Shown here: piece after piece, positions 11,501 through 20,688 of the stretch
How positions within the stretch are numbered: the stretch's first letter is position 1
Layout: every line of letters starts with the position of its first letter
Assembly (NCBI RefSeq): GCF_010093535.1
Contig: NW_022985167.1
Location: 312,309 to 376,308 of the forward strand
Direction: 5' to 3'
DNA from: Lindgomyces ingoldianus
Taxonomy: Eukaryota; Ascomycota; Dothideomycetes; Pleosporales; Lindgomycetaceae
Length of the DNA stretch: 64,000 nt
Notes under the pieces: model-generated
What the model saw: only the letters and a program-made list of their open reading frames with translations
Databases searched by the model: none
Told to the model about the DNA's origin: nothing
Translations under genes and position numbers: made by a program

Positions 11501-12443
11501 TTCCCTGCTGCCACTCTGCGTGCCAAACCTCCGTTTCCCATACACCCCTGATCTTGTTCTCTGTCCATTGCCTCATCCCAAGTATGATAGCGGCAGAGAC
11601 GCCGAGACTGACTCCGATTTCGAGAAGAGTAAAGAATGCCCTCGACCACCCAGTGGAAGTTCGAGTGATCTGGAATATTGCAACCACGACTGTCAAACTG
11701 GCACTCACGATGCCCAATCCCGCAGTCAGGGCCTTCCGGTATACACCAGTGATCTGCTCCCTCGTAATAGCAAAATCAGGGGGGGGAAAGAGGGTCTCCA
11801 TGATGGTGTGTGCATCCTGGGCATCTTGGCCCTCTGCACTAAGTTGCTCCTCACTTTTCCTCATAGCAGTGCCACCAGTCGCAGACCTGAGTTCTGATCC
11901 TGCAGGCGGCCCGTTCTTGGGCGTCATCTTAAGATCCTTGCCTGTGAAATCGTGGATGGTGACAGGCAGATGGGTAACCGGATCAGTGACCTCGCGCTCT
12001 GTGCCGTCGGCGGAAAACTTCTTCATTGCCTTGCGGGCCTTCTTAGGATCCATCTCGTGCAGTATTCCCTCTGTCGTATCCTCTGCAGTATTTCCATCAC
12101 ACCCACTTTCCTTACCGTCACCTTCCTGGTGGTCCTTGCCAGTCCGACCGGCATGGTCGTCGGCGACATGCTCATCCTGTCCGAAATTCTTATTCTCCGC
12201 TTTGTATGGCTGTGTATTATCAGCGGGAGCTGCAGCCTCCTTCCCGTATCGGAGTGTGTTGTATGCATCCCCGAGGCGGTCTAGCTTGCTGTGATCGTCT
12301 TCTAGCTCGTCCGGCGCTCTGTAGTCTTCTTCGCGCTGCTGTTTCTCCTCACGGTATTTTTGGACGGTAGGAATCGGATGGTGCGATGTGTAGGGGGCTT
12401 TATTCTTCCTTTGCGAGTTCTCCACATCGTCAACACCAGACAT
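8579..12443 (-). CDS. mug190: SMP- and C2-domain lipid-transfer protein (mug190/tricalbin-like)
   Basis: Predicted 1235-residue protein of four exons: 12443-11385, 11335-10921, 10869-9983 and 9925-8579 (introns 49, 51 and 57 nt; frame kept throughout). The N-terminal 230 residues are charged and disordered. A hydrophobic double segment lies at about residues 240-290, probably an ER membrane hairpin. An SMP lipid-binding domain follows (about 310-570; motifs LNSLLASIWPLINPD, VWVELHGIVGTMRLRLQL and FLGQPRVDLSC). Two C2 domains come next (about 590-700 with SADPYV, and about 807-915), then a C-terminal acidic and basic tail. This order matches tricalbin-type tethers that move lipids at ER-plasma membrane contacts, and fungal proteins named after fission yeast mug190. 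The third intron has a length divisible by three and no stop, so its retention would add 19 residues. Confidence 0.9.
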
Positions 12444-13085
12444 ATTGAAGAGTCCGGCTCGGAGGTTGTTTCGTCGAAGTCGAGGTCAATGGTTCCAAGG
12501 TTGTCCGCAAGGGAGCTACAAGAATTCGAAGGTTCTAAATTCTCCGCAACTAGTCAAGCGGTGCGCTCAATGCGTCATAAAACTCGGCATAAATTCAAAC
12601 GAAGGGAAGGAGCAAAGTAATTGCTGTCAAAGTGGCGGTGGAAGAAAGGAAAGAGACCCAGCAAAATACTTGTGCACATTTCAATTGACGTATTTGCAGG
12701 CTTGTTGACAGGTTTTGCCATCTTACACACAGCCCCGGATGCGGTACCAAGACAACGCATGCTCCAGAGGGATGATCATCATGATACAGTTTCACCAACT
12801 GGACCTGTCTGAGAATGACGTCGAGCAGCCTGTTTTCGCGTGACGTGTGATGCTAGCAACGGGCCAATGGCGTCTCGTGCGGGCCATCTGATTCCCGAAA
12901 ACCACTGACCACCATCTCCATAGTACGACCTTCCCAAGAACGCCAACTTCGCGAATTGAATATTATTCTTGCTCTTTCATTGTAGGAGAACCAACCTAGG
13001 AGAAAGAAATACTAAGAAGGACGAACCCTTTAGTCGCTGTTCCTCCCGCTGAAAAGACTACCCTTCTACCTCCCCATGCCAAGAA
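12444..13085. other. Upstream region of the SMP/C2 gene
   Basis: This 640-bp stretch lies between the start of the SMP/C2 gene and the 3' end of a broken dehydrogenase, both on the minus strand. It should hold the promoter of the former. No coding frame or clear promoter box was identified. Confidence 0.4.
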
Positions 13086-13480
13086 TCATTGGAGTAACCT
13101 CCCGCCATCAATCTCAGCCAAAGTCCCTGTAGCATAATCTGCCCTAACAATATAGATATACGCCTCCGCAACGTGCTCCGGAACCGCCAGAAACTCAACT
13201 GGCAAACTCTCCCTGGACTTTAACAAATTGTCTTTCTTCTACTCCAACATTTCCTTCGTCTTCTCCTCCCGAAGCTTATCCCATGAGTCTGTCTTCACAG
13301 CCCCAGATACAGCCGTATTAACTCTGACCCTTTTCTCTGCCAGCTCCGTCGCAAGTCCTTTGGTCAAGCTCAACTCGCCTCCATTCGGCGCCCCTCCAAC
13401 TAAAGCTCTGTTTTCTAGTTTGATGCCAGCCGTGCCCGATGTGAATGGAGTGATCCTCCGCGGCAGAAAATATCGTGCTC
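13086..13480 (-). pseudogene. Truncated short-chain dehydrogenase/reductase (SDR)
   Basis: The minus strand encodes the C-terminal half of an SDR enzyme. It runs through a strand like TPFTSGTAG, a helix LTKGLATELAEKRVRVNTAVSGAV, a segment TDSWDKL, and the typical ending YATGTLAEIDGGRLLQ with stop TGA at 13088-13086. The frame is interrupted by a single TAG at 13241-13239, between EMLE and KKDN, which could derive from a CAG codon. The N-terminal NAD(P)-binding half (TGxxxGIG) is missing upstream, where the sequence stops looking coding near 13480. It is therefore a pseudogene by both truncation and nonsense mutation. It lies about 1.2 kb from a RIP-mutated transposon island. Confidence 0.75.
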
Positions 13481-13691
13481 CAACCCAGCTCGACCTGTTC
13501 TATCCCATTCAACTCGGTGTCATTCTGCAACACTACATGGCCTAGCGTAGCATTTTTCATATTAGGTTGTAGATGCAACACTATAATCTTGAGAATCCTT
13601 CATGCTATTCTGGAAGGATCGCAGAGAAGTCTAGGTGAATCTCATAGTCAAACTTGTAAAGTCAAACTATATTTTAGACATGACCGCTACC

Positions 13692-14477
13692 TTACTGGGC
13701 GTTCCGCTCATCCTTCGCCGCCTTCAGTGCCAGATCCACCATCTCCTTCTTCTTGGTAACGAACACGCTATGGCAGGTGTCATAGTCCTCCTTCTTGATC
13801 ACAACGCCGTCCTTTTCGGCGCGCTCAATCATGATATCCTGATACGGACGCGGCACTGAGCCGTCCTTAGAGGTGTGGACGTACGTGACGGGCAACTTTT
13901 TCCAGCAGTCGCCCTCAGAAAGAGCGCTGAAGGCTGAGAGCGGGGAGCGGACGAGGTGAGGTAGTGCGGCCTCGATGTCTGCGGGCTCGGCGTCGCCTAA
14001 GAACAGCGCAGCCGGGTTGACGGGAAAGCTGGAGCCGTCGTCGAAGTTGTTAACGAACTGGGGCCAAAGGTGAAAGAGGCCGGAGGCTTTGGAGATATCA
14101 ATGATGCTAGTCCCTGGCTGAAGGATGTATGCGCATTGGTAGAGCAGGTGGATGACCCCGCCAGGCTGACCTATCGCTGCACGAGTGCTGCGAAGCAGGT
14201 TATCCGTCACGGCATCCGTCCCAACCATGCCGCCGTACGAGTGCATCACCATCAAGACACACTCGCCAGCCGTGACGCGCTCCTGAACGACGGCGCGCAC
14301 AGCGACCACATCCTCTGAGAAGGACGCGGGAGGCGGTGAGGTATTGTTGCAGCTGGGCAGGTGTGGGCAATAAACGGAAAAGCCGGCCGCCGTGAGGGAG
14401 TCACTAAAATTTTGGTAGTTCGCTGGGGTGTGCCAGGCGCCGTGGATAAGGATGATCGTGGGGAGTGCGTCAGACAT
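13692..14477 (-). CDS. Alpha/beta hydrolase
   Basis: Intact single-exon gene of 261 residues. It has the alpha/beta-hydrolase layout: strand and oxyanion-hole motif LIHGAWH (residues 10-16), nucleophile elbow MHSYGG with Ser80, and a C-terminal His near residue 236 in DTCHSVF. The acidic member of the triad is probably the Asp in HTSKDGSVP. Close relatives of this small AB_hydrolase family act on esters of small aromatic compounds, but the substrate is unknown here. I chose the ATG at 14477 because it immediately precedes the first core strand; the frame is open further upstream but has no better ATG. It lies between an SDR pseudogene and a transposon island, so this is an accessory-looking location. 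Confidence 0.85.
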   Translation of the reverse strand: MSDALPTIILIHGAWHTPANYQNFSDSLTAAGFSVYCPHLPSCNNTSPPPASFSEDVVAVRAVVQERVTAGECVLMVMHSYGGMVGTDAVTDNLLRSTRAAIGQPGGVIHLLYQCAYILQPGTSIIDISKASGLFHLWPQFVNNFDDGSSFPVNPAALFLGDAEPADIEAALPHLVRSPLSAFSALSEGDCWKKLPVTYVHTSKDGSVPRPYQDIMIERAEKDGVVIKKEDYDTCHSVFVTKKKEMVDLALKAAKDERNAQ

Positions 14478-14686
14478 GGTTGTGGTGAGGTAAATAGGAT
14501 AGCTAGCCCGTCTGCTCTGGTCGTCCGTTAATATGGAAGACCAAGCTGTGCCGCACTCGAAGCCGAGCAACTACGCATATTAAATATCATGGTGCGTGGA
14601 ATTAACAAGGCTCAGGTGTTGTGCTGTGCCATAGCGGCGTAGACGTCGTACATGGTTTATAGTGTCTAAGACATGCAGGAATCTAA

Positions 14687-15172
14687 TAACGTACACCACA
14701 GGCGAGTTACTCACACACCTAAGTTGCTTACTTTTACTAAGACTACACTAAACTACTCTTTCTACCCTAATGCATTTCTAACAACACTACTTAGATGTGT
14801 TAAAGAAATGTTAGATATAGCTTATACTTTAGGCTTTTAAATAAGACATAACATATACTATAGGTAAGTTACTTACACATCTAAGTTACTTACTTTTACT
14901 AACACTACACTAAACTACTTTTTTTTACACTAATACATTTTTAATAACACTATTTAAATATGTTAAAAAAATATTAAATATAGTATATACTTTAAGCTTA
15001 TAACGTACCTAACAAGTTAGCCGGCTACACAGATTAGCTAGCTACTTTTGCTAAGCCTCTACTAAACTCTACCTATCTACATAATACTTTAACAATAACA
15101 CTAGATTAAATCTTCTAAAGAATGTTAGATATAGCTTACTCTTTAGGCTTTTAAATAAGACTTAAAACTCTT
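14687..15172. repeat. Three tandem copies of a transposon end unit
   Basis: Three units begin with TAACGTA or TAACATA, at about 14687, 14849 and 15001. Each proceeds through the same order of words: (C/T)TTTT(A/G)CTAA, a stretch like CACTAAACT, AACAATAACAC or AACAACAC, and TTAGATATAGCTTA. Units are about 150-170 bp long. The third unit is the left terminus of the TIR element at 15003-16134. The middle unit is the most AT-mutated. Confidence 0.6.
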
Positions 15173-16134
15173 TTTATAACACACTATAGCTATCTATAAT
15201 GTCTCTTATATAACACTAAGTAATTAACGCGCTAGACAGCCTTTATAAGCAAAATGCTAGCCTAAATTAAGAAATTTAACTAAGCTTAAAAAAAAAGTAG
15301 TTATTAAGTATATACTTAAGCTTATAACATATAAATTTCCTTTTAAGCTTATAGCTATAGCTAATATAGCTAATTCCTTACCTATAAAGTGTAATCTAGG
15401 CTAGGTTAGCTTAAACTAGACTAGTATATAAGTTAAGCACTACTTTAAGTTTATAATAAAGTTTAATTATAAGTATAATTATAAAAAAGTATTTTATAAA
15501 AATCTAAAAGTTATCTAGGGCTAGTTTTACCTAGTAGCTAATATAAAAGCTAAGTATAGTATCTAGAATAAAAATAAGTATAACTTTAATAAGTTAAGCT
15601 TTATAATAAGCTAGATATTAACTAAAGTAGTTATTATAGCTTTAAAAAAATAAAAATAGCTAAAAGTAATATAGTAAAGTAATAAAAAGTAAATAATAGT
15701 TATCTAAGGCATTAATATAATAAAGTAGGCTATAAAATTATAAAGCTTTAAGTAGTAAATAAAGCTGCTACATAACATAGATTACATAAAAAAAAGTAGA
15801 TTTAAATAAAAAAAACTTTAATAGTTAAGAATAAAGCTTATCTAACTACTCTAAAAGAGTTTAAAGCGCGTAGTAATAAGAAAAAGCTAAAGACATAAGT
15901 GCGCACTAAAAAAAGTAAGCTAAGTTAAAAGTAATGTAAGTAGTGTAATTAAACTAGGCATAACTTATGTATATGTAAGTAAGTAGTAAAAGTAGACTCT
16001 AAATAATATCTTATATTATATTACTTTATATAGGGCTAAAGTAGGCTGTTTTGCAAGAGAATAGGGTAGTTTTAGTAGAGGCTTAGCAAAAGTGGCTGGC
16101 TAACCTGTGTGGCCGGCCAACCTGTTAGGTACGT
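15003..16134 (+). mobile_element. Degenerate TIR DNA transposon (pogo/Fot1-like), 1.13 kb
   Basis: The left end ACGTACCTAACA (15003) and the right end TGTTAGGTACGT (to 16134) are inverted repeats that match for about 62 bp. TA dinucleotides flank both ends (15001-15002 and 16135-16136), as expected for the Tc1/mariner/pogo superfamily. At the mismatches the left copy has A or T where the right copy has G or C, as RIP would produce. The interior is strongly AT-rich and encodes only a broken transposase tail. At 1.13 kb it is shorter than typical Fot1 elements (about 1.9 kb), so it is probably internally deleted. Confidence 0.75.
15860..15995 (+). pseudogene. Transposase C-terminal zinc-knuckle relic
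   Basis: Inside the TIR element a plus-strand frame reads a basic stretch (RSNKKKLK) followed by a C-x2-C-x4-H-x4-C pattern with the core TRHN. This matches the zinc knuckle that ends many fungal pogo-type transposases. The frame is full of TAA and TAG codons at positions that would normally be Gln or Arg, as RIP would leave. It confirms the superfamily of the element but is not functional. Confidence 0.55.
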
Positions 16135-16136
16135 TA

Positions 16137-16345
16137 AATAAAATATAATACTTTTTAAGTAATATACTATAGCTATATATAAAGTCTTCTAAAAAATAAT
16201 AAATAGTTAACTAACATATTAAATAATTCTTATAAGCTAATTTTATAGCTAACTTATAAAAGCTAAAGAATAATAAAATGTAAGTAATTATTAAGTATAT
16301 ACTTAAGCTAAATAGGTAAGAATTTTCTTTTTAAGCTTATGCTGT
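16137..16345. repeat. Direct copy of sequence near the left end of the transposon
   Basis: This block resembles 15164-15372 inside the element. Both contain ACTATAGCTAT, the 20-base word TTATTAAGTATATACTTAAG, and a closing TTTTAAGCTTAT, in the same order and spacing. It lies directly outside the right TIR, so the element and its flank share sequence. A nested insertion is the simplest explanation. Confidence 0.55.
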
Positions 16346-16812
16346 AATGCTGCTAGGGTTTAAAGGATTCCCAGCAGCCTGAATCATATTGAATAAAATA
16401 ACAGGCGGGTAAAATTGTGGGCTAAGGCTGTTCGAGAAAGAGAATAGGTAGATAGACATGGTAGATCAACGTGAAAGCGTTAAATAGGAATAGATGGAGT
16501 ATGCAGTTCACCCCCACACCCAAAATTCAAATCGCTGTTTATGGTAGCTTGCAACCAACAACCCGCAAGAAGCTCACGTCAAACTCACAGCAAGCTCACC
16601 CAACCCCGTCTTTGAAGGCTCTAATCCGAGCCTTTTGATCTTACAAATCACGCTCACACCGCACCACCTCACGCATTATTCATTCCCCTAGGCCCCGAGT
16701 TCTCTAGTACCATGATGGGTGACACCCTCCACCACCTCGTAACGTACGGCATTCGGAATAACCCTAAATCACTTATTCCGAACCCCATCCCAACGTCCGC
16801 GCTCACAAATAG
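16346..16812. other. Non-repetitive flank of the transposon island, no gene seen
   Basis: Base composition returns to normal here. A short frame starting with two ATGs at about 16711 (MMGDTLHHL) ends after about 35 codons and has no support. Nothing else is recognised. Confidence 0.35.
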
Positions 16813-17163
16813 TTCGGCATAACGTCTACGCAAGCATCTACATTCCTGCATCTTCTACACAGCAGTAACACCGAAAGCCGAGACACGACTCCAGCGGCCG
16901 CCTCATCCCGAAGTAGAATCACTGGTGTAGCACTAGGTGCTCTGGGCGGTACGCCCCTTGTCGTACACGCCTTACAAATCATTGTCGTATTTCGCATACT
17001 CGAACATTTCCACGCTTGCACGTGCGAAGTAGTCGCGCTAACGAGCATGTTTCTCACACCGATTGGAATGCTGCCTAATTCGTCATCAGATTCGGACGTT
17101 TGGGTTAGCCCCGTTGGACCAAGTAAGGAAAGATATCCGAGCGAAACGGAAATGATCCAGTGA
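16813..17163 (+). pseudogene. Possible gene fragment with a hydrophobic segment
   Basis: An open frame of 116 codons follows a TAG at 16810 and ends at TGA 17161-17163. It has no early ATG, so it would have to be a last exon or a truncated gene. It includes a Ser-rich part, a hydrophobic stretch (GVALGALGGTPLVVHALQII, about 16923-16982), a Cys pair in HACTCEVV and a Ser/Pro-rich tail. I do not recognise it, and it could be noncoding. It is listed because composition and hydropathy look protein-like. Confidence 0.25.
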
Positions 17164-17326
17164 ACGACTTTGGGGGCTAGTTAGGGCTATGCTTGGGGGG
17201 TTGGTTGAGGAGTCATTGGCGACAGATGAGTCCAATCATTCCGGATGATGGAATGGATGAAATGTCGTCCGGTGAACGGTGAGAAATGGGGAATAGTGCG
17301 ATGAGGTAGGTATTGGATCTTGGAGG

Positions 17327-17334
17327 TATATAAG
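17327..17334 (+). promoter_or_regulatory. TATA box of the small conserved gene
   Basis: TATATAAG lies 188 bp upstream of the ATG at 17522 and is followed by a pyrimidine-rich leader. It is the clearest TATA element seen in the window. Confidence 0.5.
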
Positions 17335-17521
17335 AGGGGAAGGAGGGCTGAGGCGTTCATCATTTAAGACATTATTCCAGACTATCAGGTTCAAGCCCAT
17401 CGATTCAGATATCCTCATCTGTATATTTTCGCTCGTCCATCTTGATATCCCATTTCTTACCATCCGTCTAAAATCTATTCACCCTCCCCAACCAAATACC
17501 ATCCATCCTACCAGACCCAAG

Positions 17522-17864
17522 ATGGCTTCTACTTCAAACAGCTCCACCACGAACAGCTCCTCCTTGCCCTCGTCTACTTCTACACCTCGTCCCTCAACTA
17601 CCGAGACACTACCAGCATACACGTCCACACAAAACTTCTACGGCGCATTCAACAACTCCAATAAATCCCTCGTTCAAGTCTTTACTCGAAGGAATTGTGA
17701 CCTGTCCCCCTATCCTAACACATATTTTCTCTACTAACAATCCCTCAGCTTCAGAGAGCTCGTCAAGCGAGAAGACGGCAGCGAAGAAGGCTGCTGTGGC
17801 CGCATCAAATGCGGGGAAGGAACCGTATTATAGCGCGGCCGCGTACTATTTATCGATGAGGTAA
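17522..17864 (+). CDS. Small conserved fungal protein, unknown function
   Basis: Predicted 96-residue protein from two exons, 17522-17696 and 17749-17864. The 52-nt intron has a slightly unusual donor (GTGACC), a CTAACA branch site and a CTCAG acceptor, and it restores frame exactly. The first 35 residues are Ser/Thr-rich. The conserved part follows: NFYGAFNNSNKSLVQVFTRR, then a Lys/Ala stretch and the end KEPYYSAAAYYLSMR. No catalytic motif, signal peptide or membrane segment is visible. Small proteins with this YYxAAAYYLSMR-type ending are, as I recall, widespread and uncharacterised in Pezizomycotina. A TATA box lies upstream. Confidence 0.7.
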
Positions 17865-18238
17865 CTTTAGCGAGGGTGTTCAGGAGTCCGAGAGATGGAT
17901 ATGCGGGATACTAGCGAGAGAAATAAAGTGAGCCACCGCGACCGCGATACTTGGTGATGATGGGTGATAGTGTAGACTGGTTGGGGATTATACCCAGATT
18001 GTATGGAAACCTGCAGGCGGCTTCACAGATTGGCTGGTTCGTACAACCACACTGGTCTCCCTCGGCCGTGGAAGGATTGATTGAGGAGGAGGGATGCTTT
18101 TGGTATTATCATATCCGAAGTTCATTAGGAGTGCTATACGACAAGGCGATAACAATCGCCTCTATTCTGTCTGCTGAGAAAATGTTTCGATAACTCTATT
18201 ACGTCGTAGTCCACGCTCAGTCTCGTGATGTAGTGAGA
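17865..18238. other. Region between convergent genes, no gene seen
   Basis: It holds the 3' flanks of the small conserved gene (plus strand) and the Zn2Cys6 regulator (minus strand). An 80-codon frame at 17951-18193 has no domain or conservation clue and was not accepted. Confidence 0.4.
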
Positions 18239-20688
18239 CTAGAAAAGATACTGCCCCCATGTTAGTGACCGACAAATGAGACTACTAAACGCTCTGATTT
18301 TTGTAGAAACTAAGAAACACACCGTATTATTCCAGTTTGCATTATCCAGCCAATTCAAAAAGTCCTCGCTCTCGGTCGGAATTGGCTCAATTCCATCAAT
18401 CATCGGCATATCGAAGAAGCCGCCTCCAACTGTGCCCAACGCAGTCCCATCTCCATTTCCTTGGCTCTCATTATTCGTAGGAGGTTGATAATTTAGGACT
18501 TCATCCAAGACCATAGCGTGCATTTTATTGAGTTCGGAACACAGTTTGTGGTTACCGTCACCTGGTAAAATGACCCATTCCAGGCATGATATCAACACCG
18601 AGAGGTTCCTTATTAAGTCTGCGCGGCTGATACAGCTTGGAAGGGGCACATTCTCCAACGTGCATCTTCGTAATTCGAGGGCCAATACTCCAGCGCTTGG
18701 TAGGCAATACATGAGGATGATTGAGGGGAAATGCCGCCTAGTGTGATATGACTGATTCCGTTGCTTATTGAAGACCAACACTGTAGACAGTAGTTTCATG
18801 GAGATCTCAAGTAGTGCTGGGATAGCCATTTCGGTTTGTCGACGGAGAATCCGCTGCATTTGAAAGTCGGTGTGGAGGTGATCGAGATACACGGATATCA
18901 TACGTAGTGCCTTTTCTGAACTAAGAGTCGACCAGACAACATCTTCACCGTAGAGGTCATACCGAAGTTGGGCGGGAACGACCTCCCAAGCTTGACGGCA
19001 TTCGGTTGATATCGATCTGTGAAGGAGTGTGAGCATAATTTTATGTCTTTTTGAAACGATCTAAGAGACTTACTGTAGCTTTTGTGCCACATCGCCGTCT
19101 GTCCTCCCGGAAAGTGAAAGCTCTAGCACCCGCTCTCTGAACATAGATAGTTGAAAGCGCAAACGTATCCACGATGAAGCCCATATCTTGCCTTCAGTGT
19201 TCCATCCATCGCTATCTAAGCGGGAGAGAGCGTTGTTGAGTAATTCAGTATCATCAGTAGCAATGATGTCGTCATCGAGATCAAGGGGCAGTTTCCGATC
19301 GCTGTAACGCCATGCCATCATGGGCGGACGTCCGAAAAACGTTGCCAACGTCTTGTCACTCTTATAAGTTGCGGCGTACATTCTTCTCCGAGACTCACGG
19401 AGGAAGAACGGGATCTCATAGTTTTCTTCACAGTGGATACCTTGAGCATAGAGGCTCGATACACAATCTGCTATCCGGCGCCAAACCCCGTGATCTGCCA
19501 ATGTCAGTATATTTTTACTAAAGCTTGAAGGTAAAACTAACAGTTATCACCATAGAAATTGCTTGTCACAAGCATGTTCTGATACATTAGCCAAACCATG
19601 ATGTCATTTACAGCCCCATGTACTTGGCAAAGATTTATACAATCGTTGCTTGCCTGGATCATGTCCTCTATAAATTCGTCTTTGTTGATCTTTCTCCCGC
19701 TCTCTAGGGTGAAGACTGGATGGTCGGGTGATGTAAACTGTGCATTTGATCCAGCTACTATAAATATTAAGCCCAACGTCTCCCACCGGAGGTTTTGGCC
19801 TGTGTACAGAGTATGGAATTCTGAAGGGGACATTGAGGCCGGTACTTTAAATGGGCGAGCAGTGTTCCTTGTGATCTCGGCATATGCGGCAAACGAATCA
19901 TTTCTAGTTACGGACAACTGCTCGAGATCTTTTCGAAGCTGTGGAAGAGCTGACACGATGAGGGGACCGACAAGAGCGGGCCCATTATTAATGAAGTACA
20001 TCCTGATAGACCTCTCGAACAGGGAGAAAGGAGAGAGTTTTGGTATGATCGATTGGGCTACTCCCATCTGGCAGTAGCGGCTTCCAGGTATCCCATTGGT
20101 CAACGCAGAGGGCGTGGCGCTTAACCTTTCAGACGGCTGTTCATGTACAGACTCTGGAATAGGATGCTCCTCGGCGAATACCGAGGCATAGCTCGTGGAT
20201 CCTAAATAGAAACTCCTGGTGGACTCCGGAGGATTAGGTATCGTTCTAGTCACAGATTCAGAAGGGGTCGGCCACATGCTTGCGGGATGTGAGGACGCAG
20301 CTGTGCTAACCTCATCCATCTGAAGGGTCGTCGTTGGGCTCCTGTGTAGGGGCGTCAATACCCCGTGATCACGCGTTTCAAGCGTTTCGGAGCACTTTGG
20401 TTTCACTGTGCGGCGACGTGGTGTGCCAGGAGGTTTAGTCATTGGGGCGGGATGGTAGAAACACTATTGACAGGAACATTAACACGACACGTGATGCCGT
20501 GATTCAGGTTGGCTTTGCTAACTCGGTCTGCTATGCCTCGAGCCTGGCATTTCTGGCATGTCGGTGTCGTGTGATCACACCGAATCTTGGATATCCTGCA
20601 CGGTTCGCAAGATCTAGATGCTCGTCAGTATTGACTCCTTCACGATTCGGATTTCCACAAACCTGGGCTTCCCGTTTCGGCGGAGCAT
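18239..20688 (-). CDS. Zn2Cys6 transcription factor with fungal-specific TF domain
   Basis: Predicted 721-residue protein of six exons: 20688-20663, 20613-20523, 20463-19542, 19494-19074, 19016-18323 and 18250-18239. Introns are 47-72 nt and all frames join. The N-terminus MLRRNGKPRSCEPCRISKIR starts the zinc cluster: C-x2-C-x6-C-x6-C-x2-C, with the sixth Cys encoded only after intron 2 (RGIADR|CFYHPAP). The middle part matches the fungal-specific TF (Fungal_trans) domain: HGVWRRIADCVSSLYAQGIH, and RRRMYAATYKSDKTLATFFGRPP. Such proteins bind CGG-type sites and regulate metabolism; the target is unknown. Exon 1 is only 26 nt and the last exon only 12 nt (Tyr-Leu-Phe-stop). The final 72-nt intron is in frame and open, so its existence is less certain than the others. 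Confidence 0.85.

Noticed and set aside
11407..12294. 295-codon plus-strand frame opposite exon 1 of the SMP/C2 gene
   Set aside because: Antisense to a well-supported exon; its sequence has no domain.
15003..16345. LTR retrotransposon interpretation of the AT-rich island
   Set aside because: The inverted ends with TA duplication and the pogo-type zinc knuckle fit a DNA transposon better; no reverse transcriptase or integrase motif was seen.
17388..17398. GGTTCAAGCCC, which fits a tRNA B-box
   Set aside because: No A-box at the right distance and no acceptor stem can be folded, so it is not a tRNA gene.
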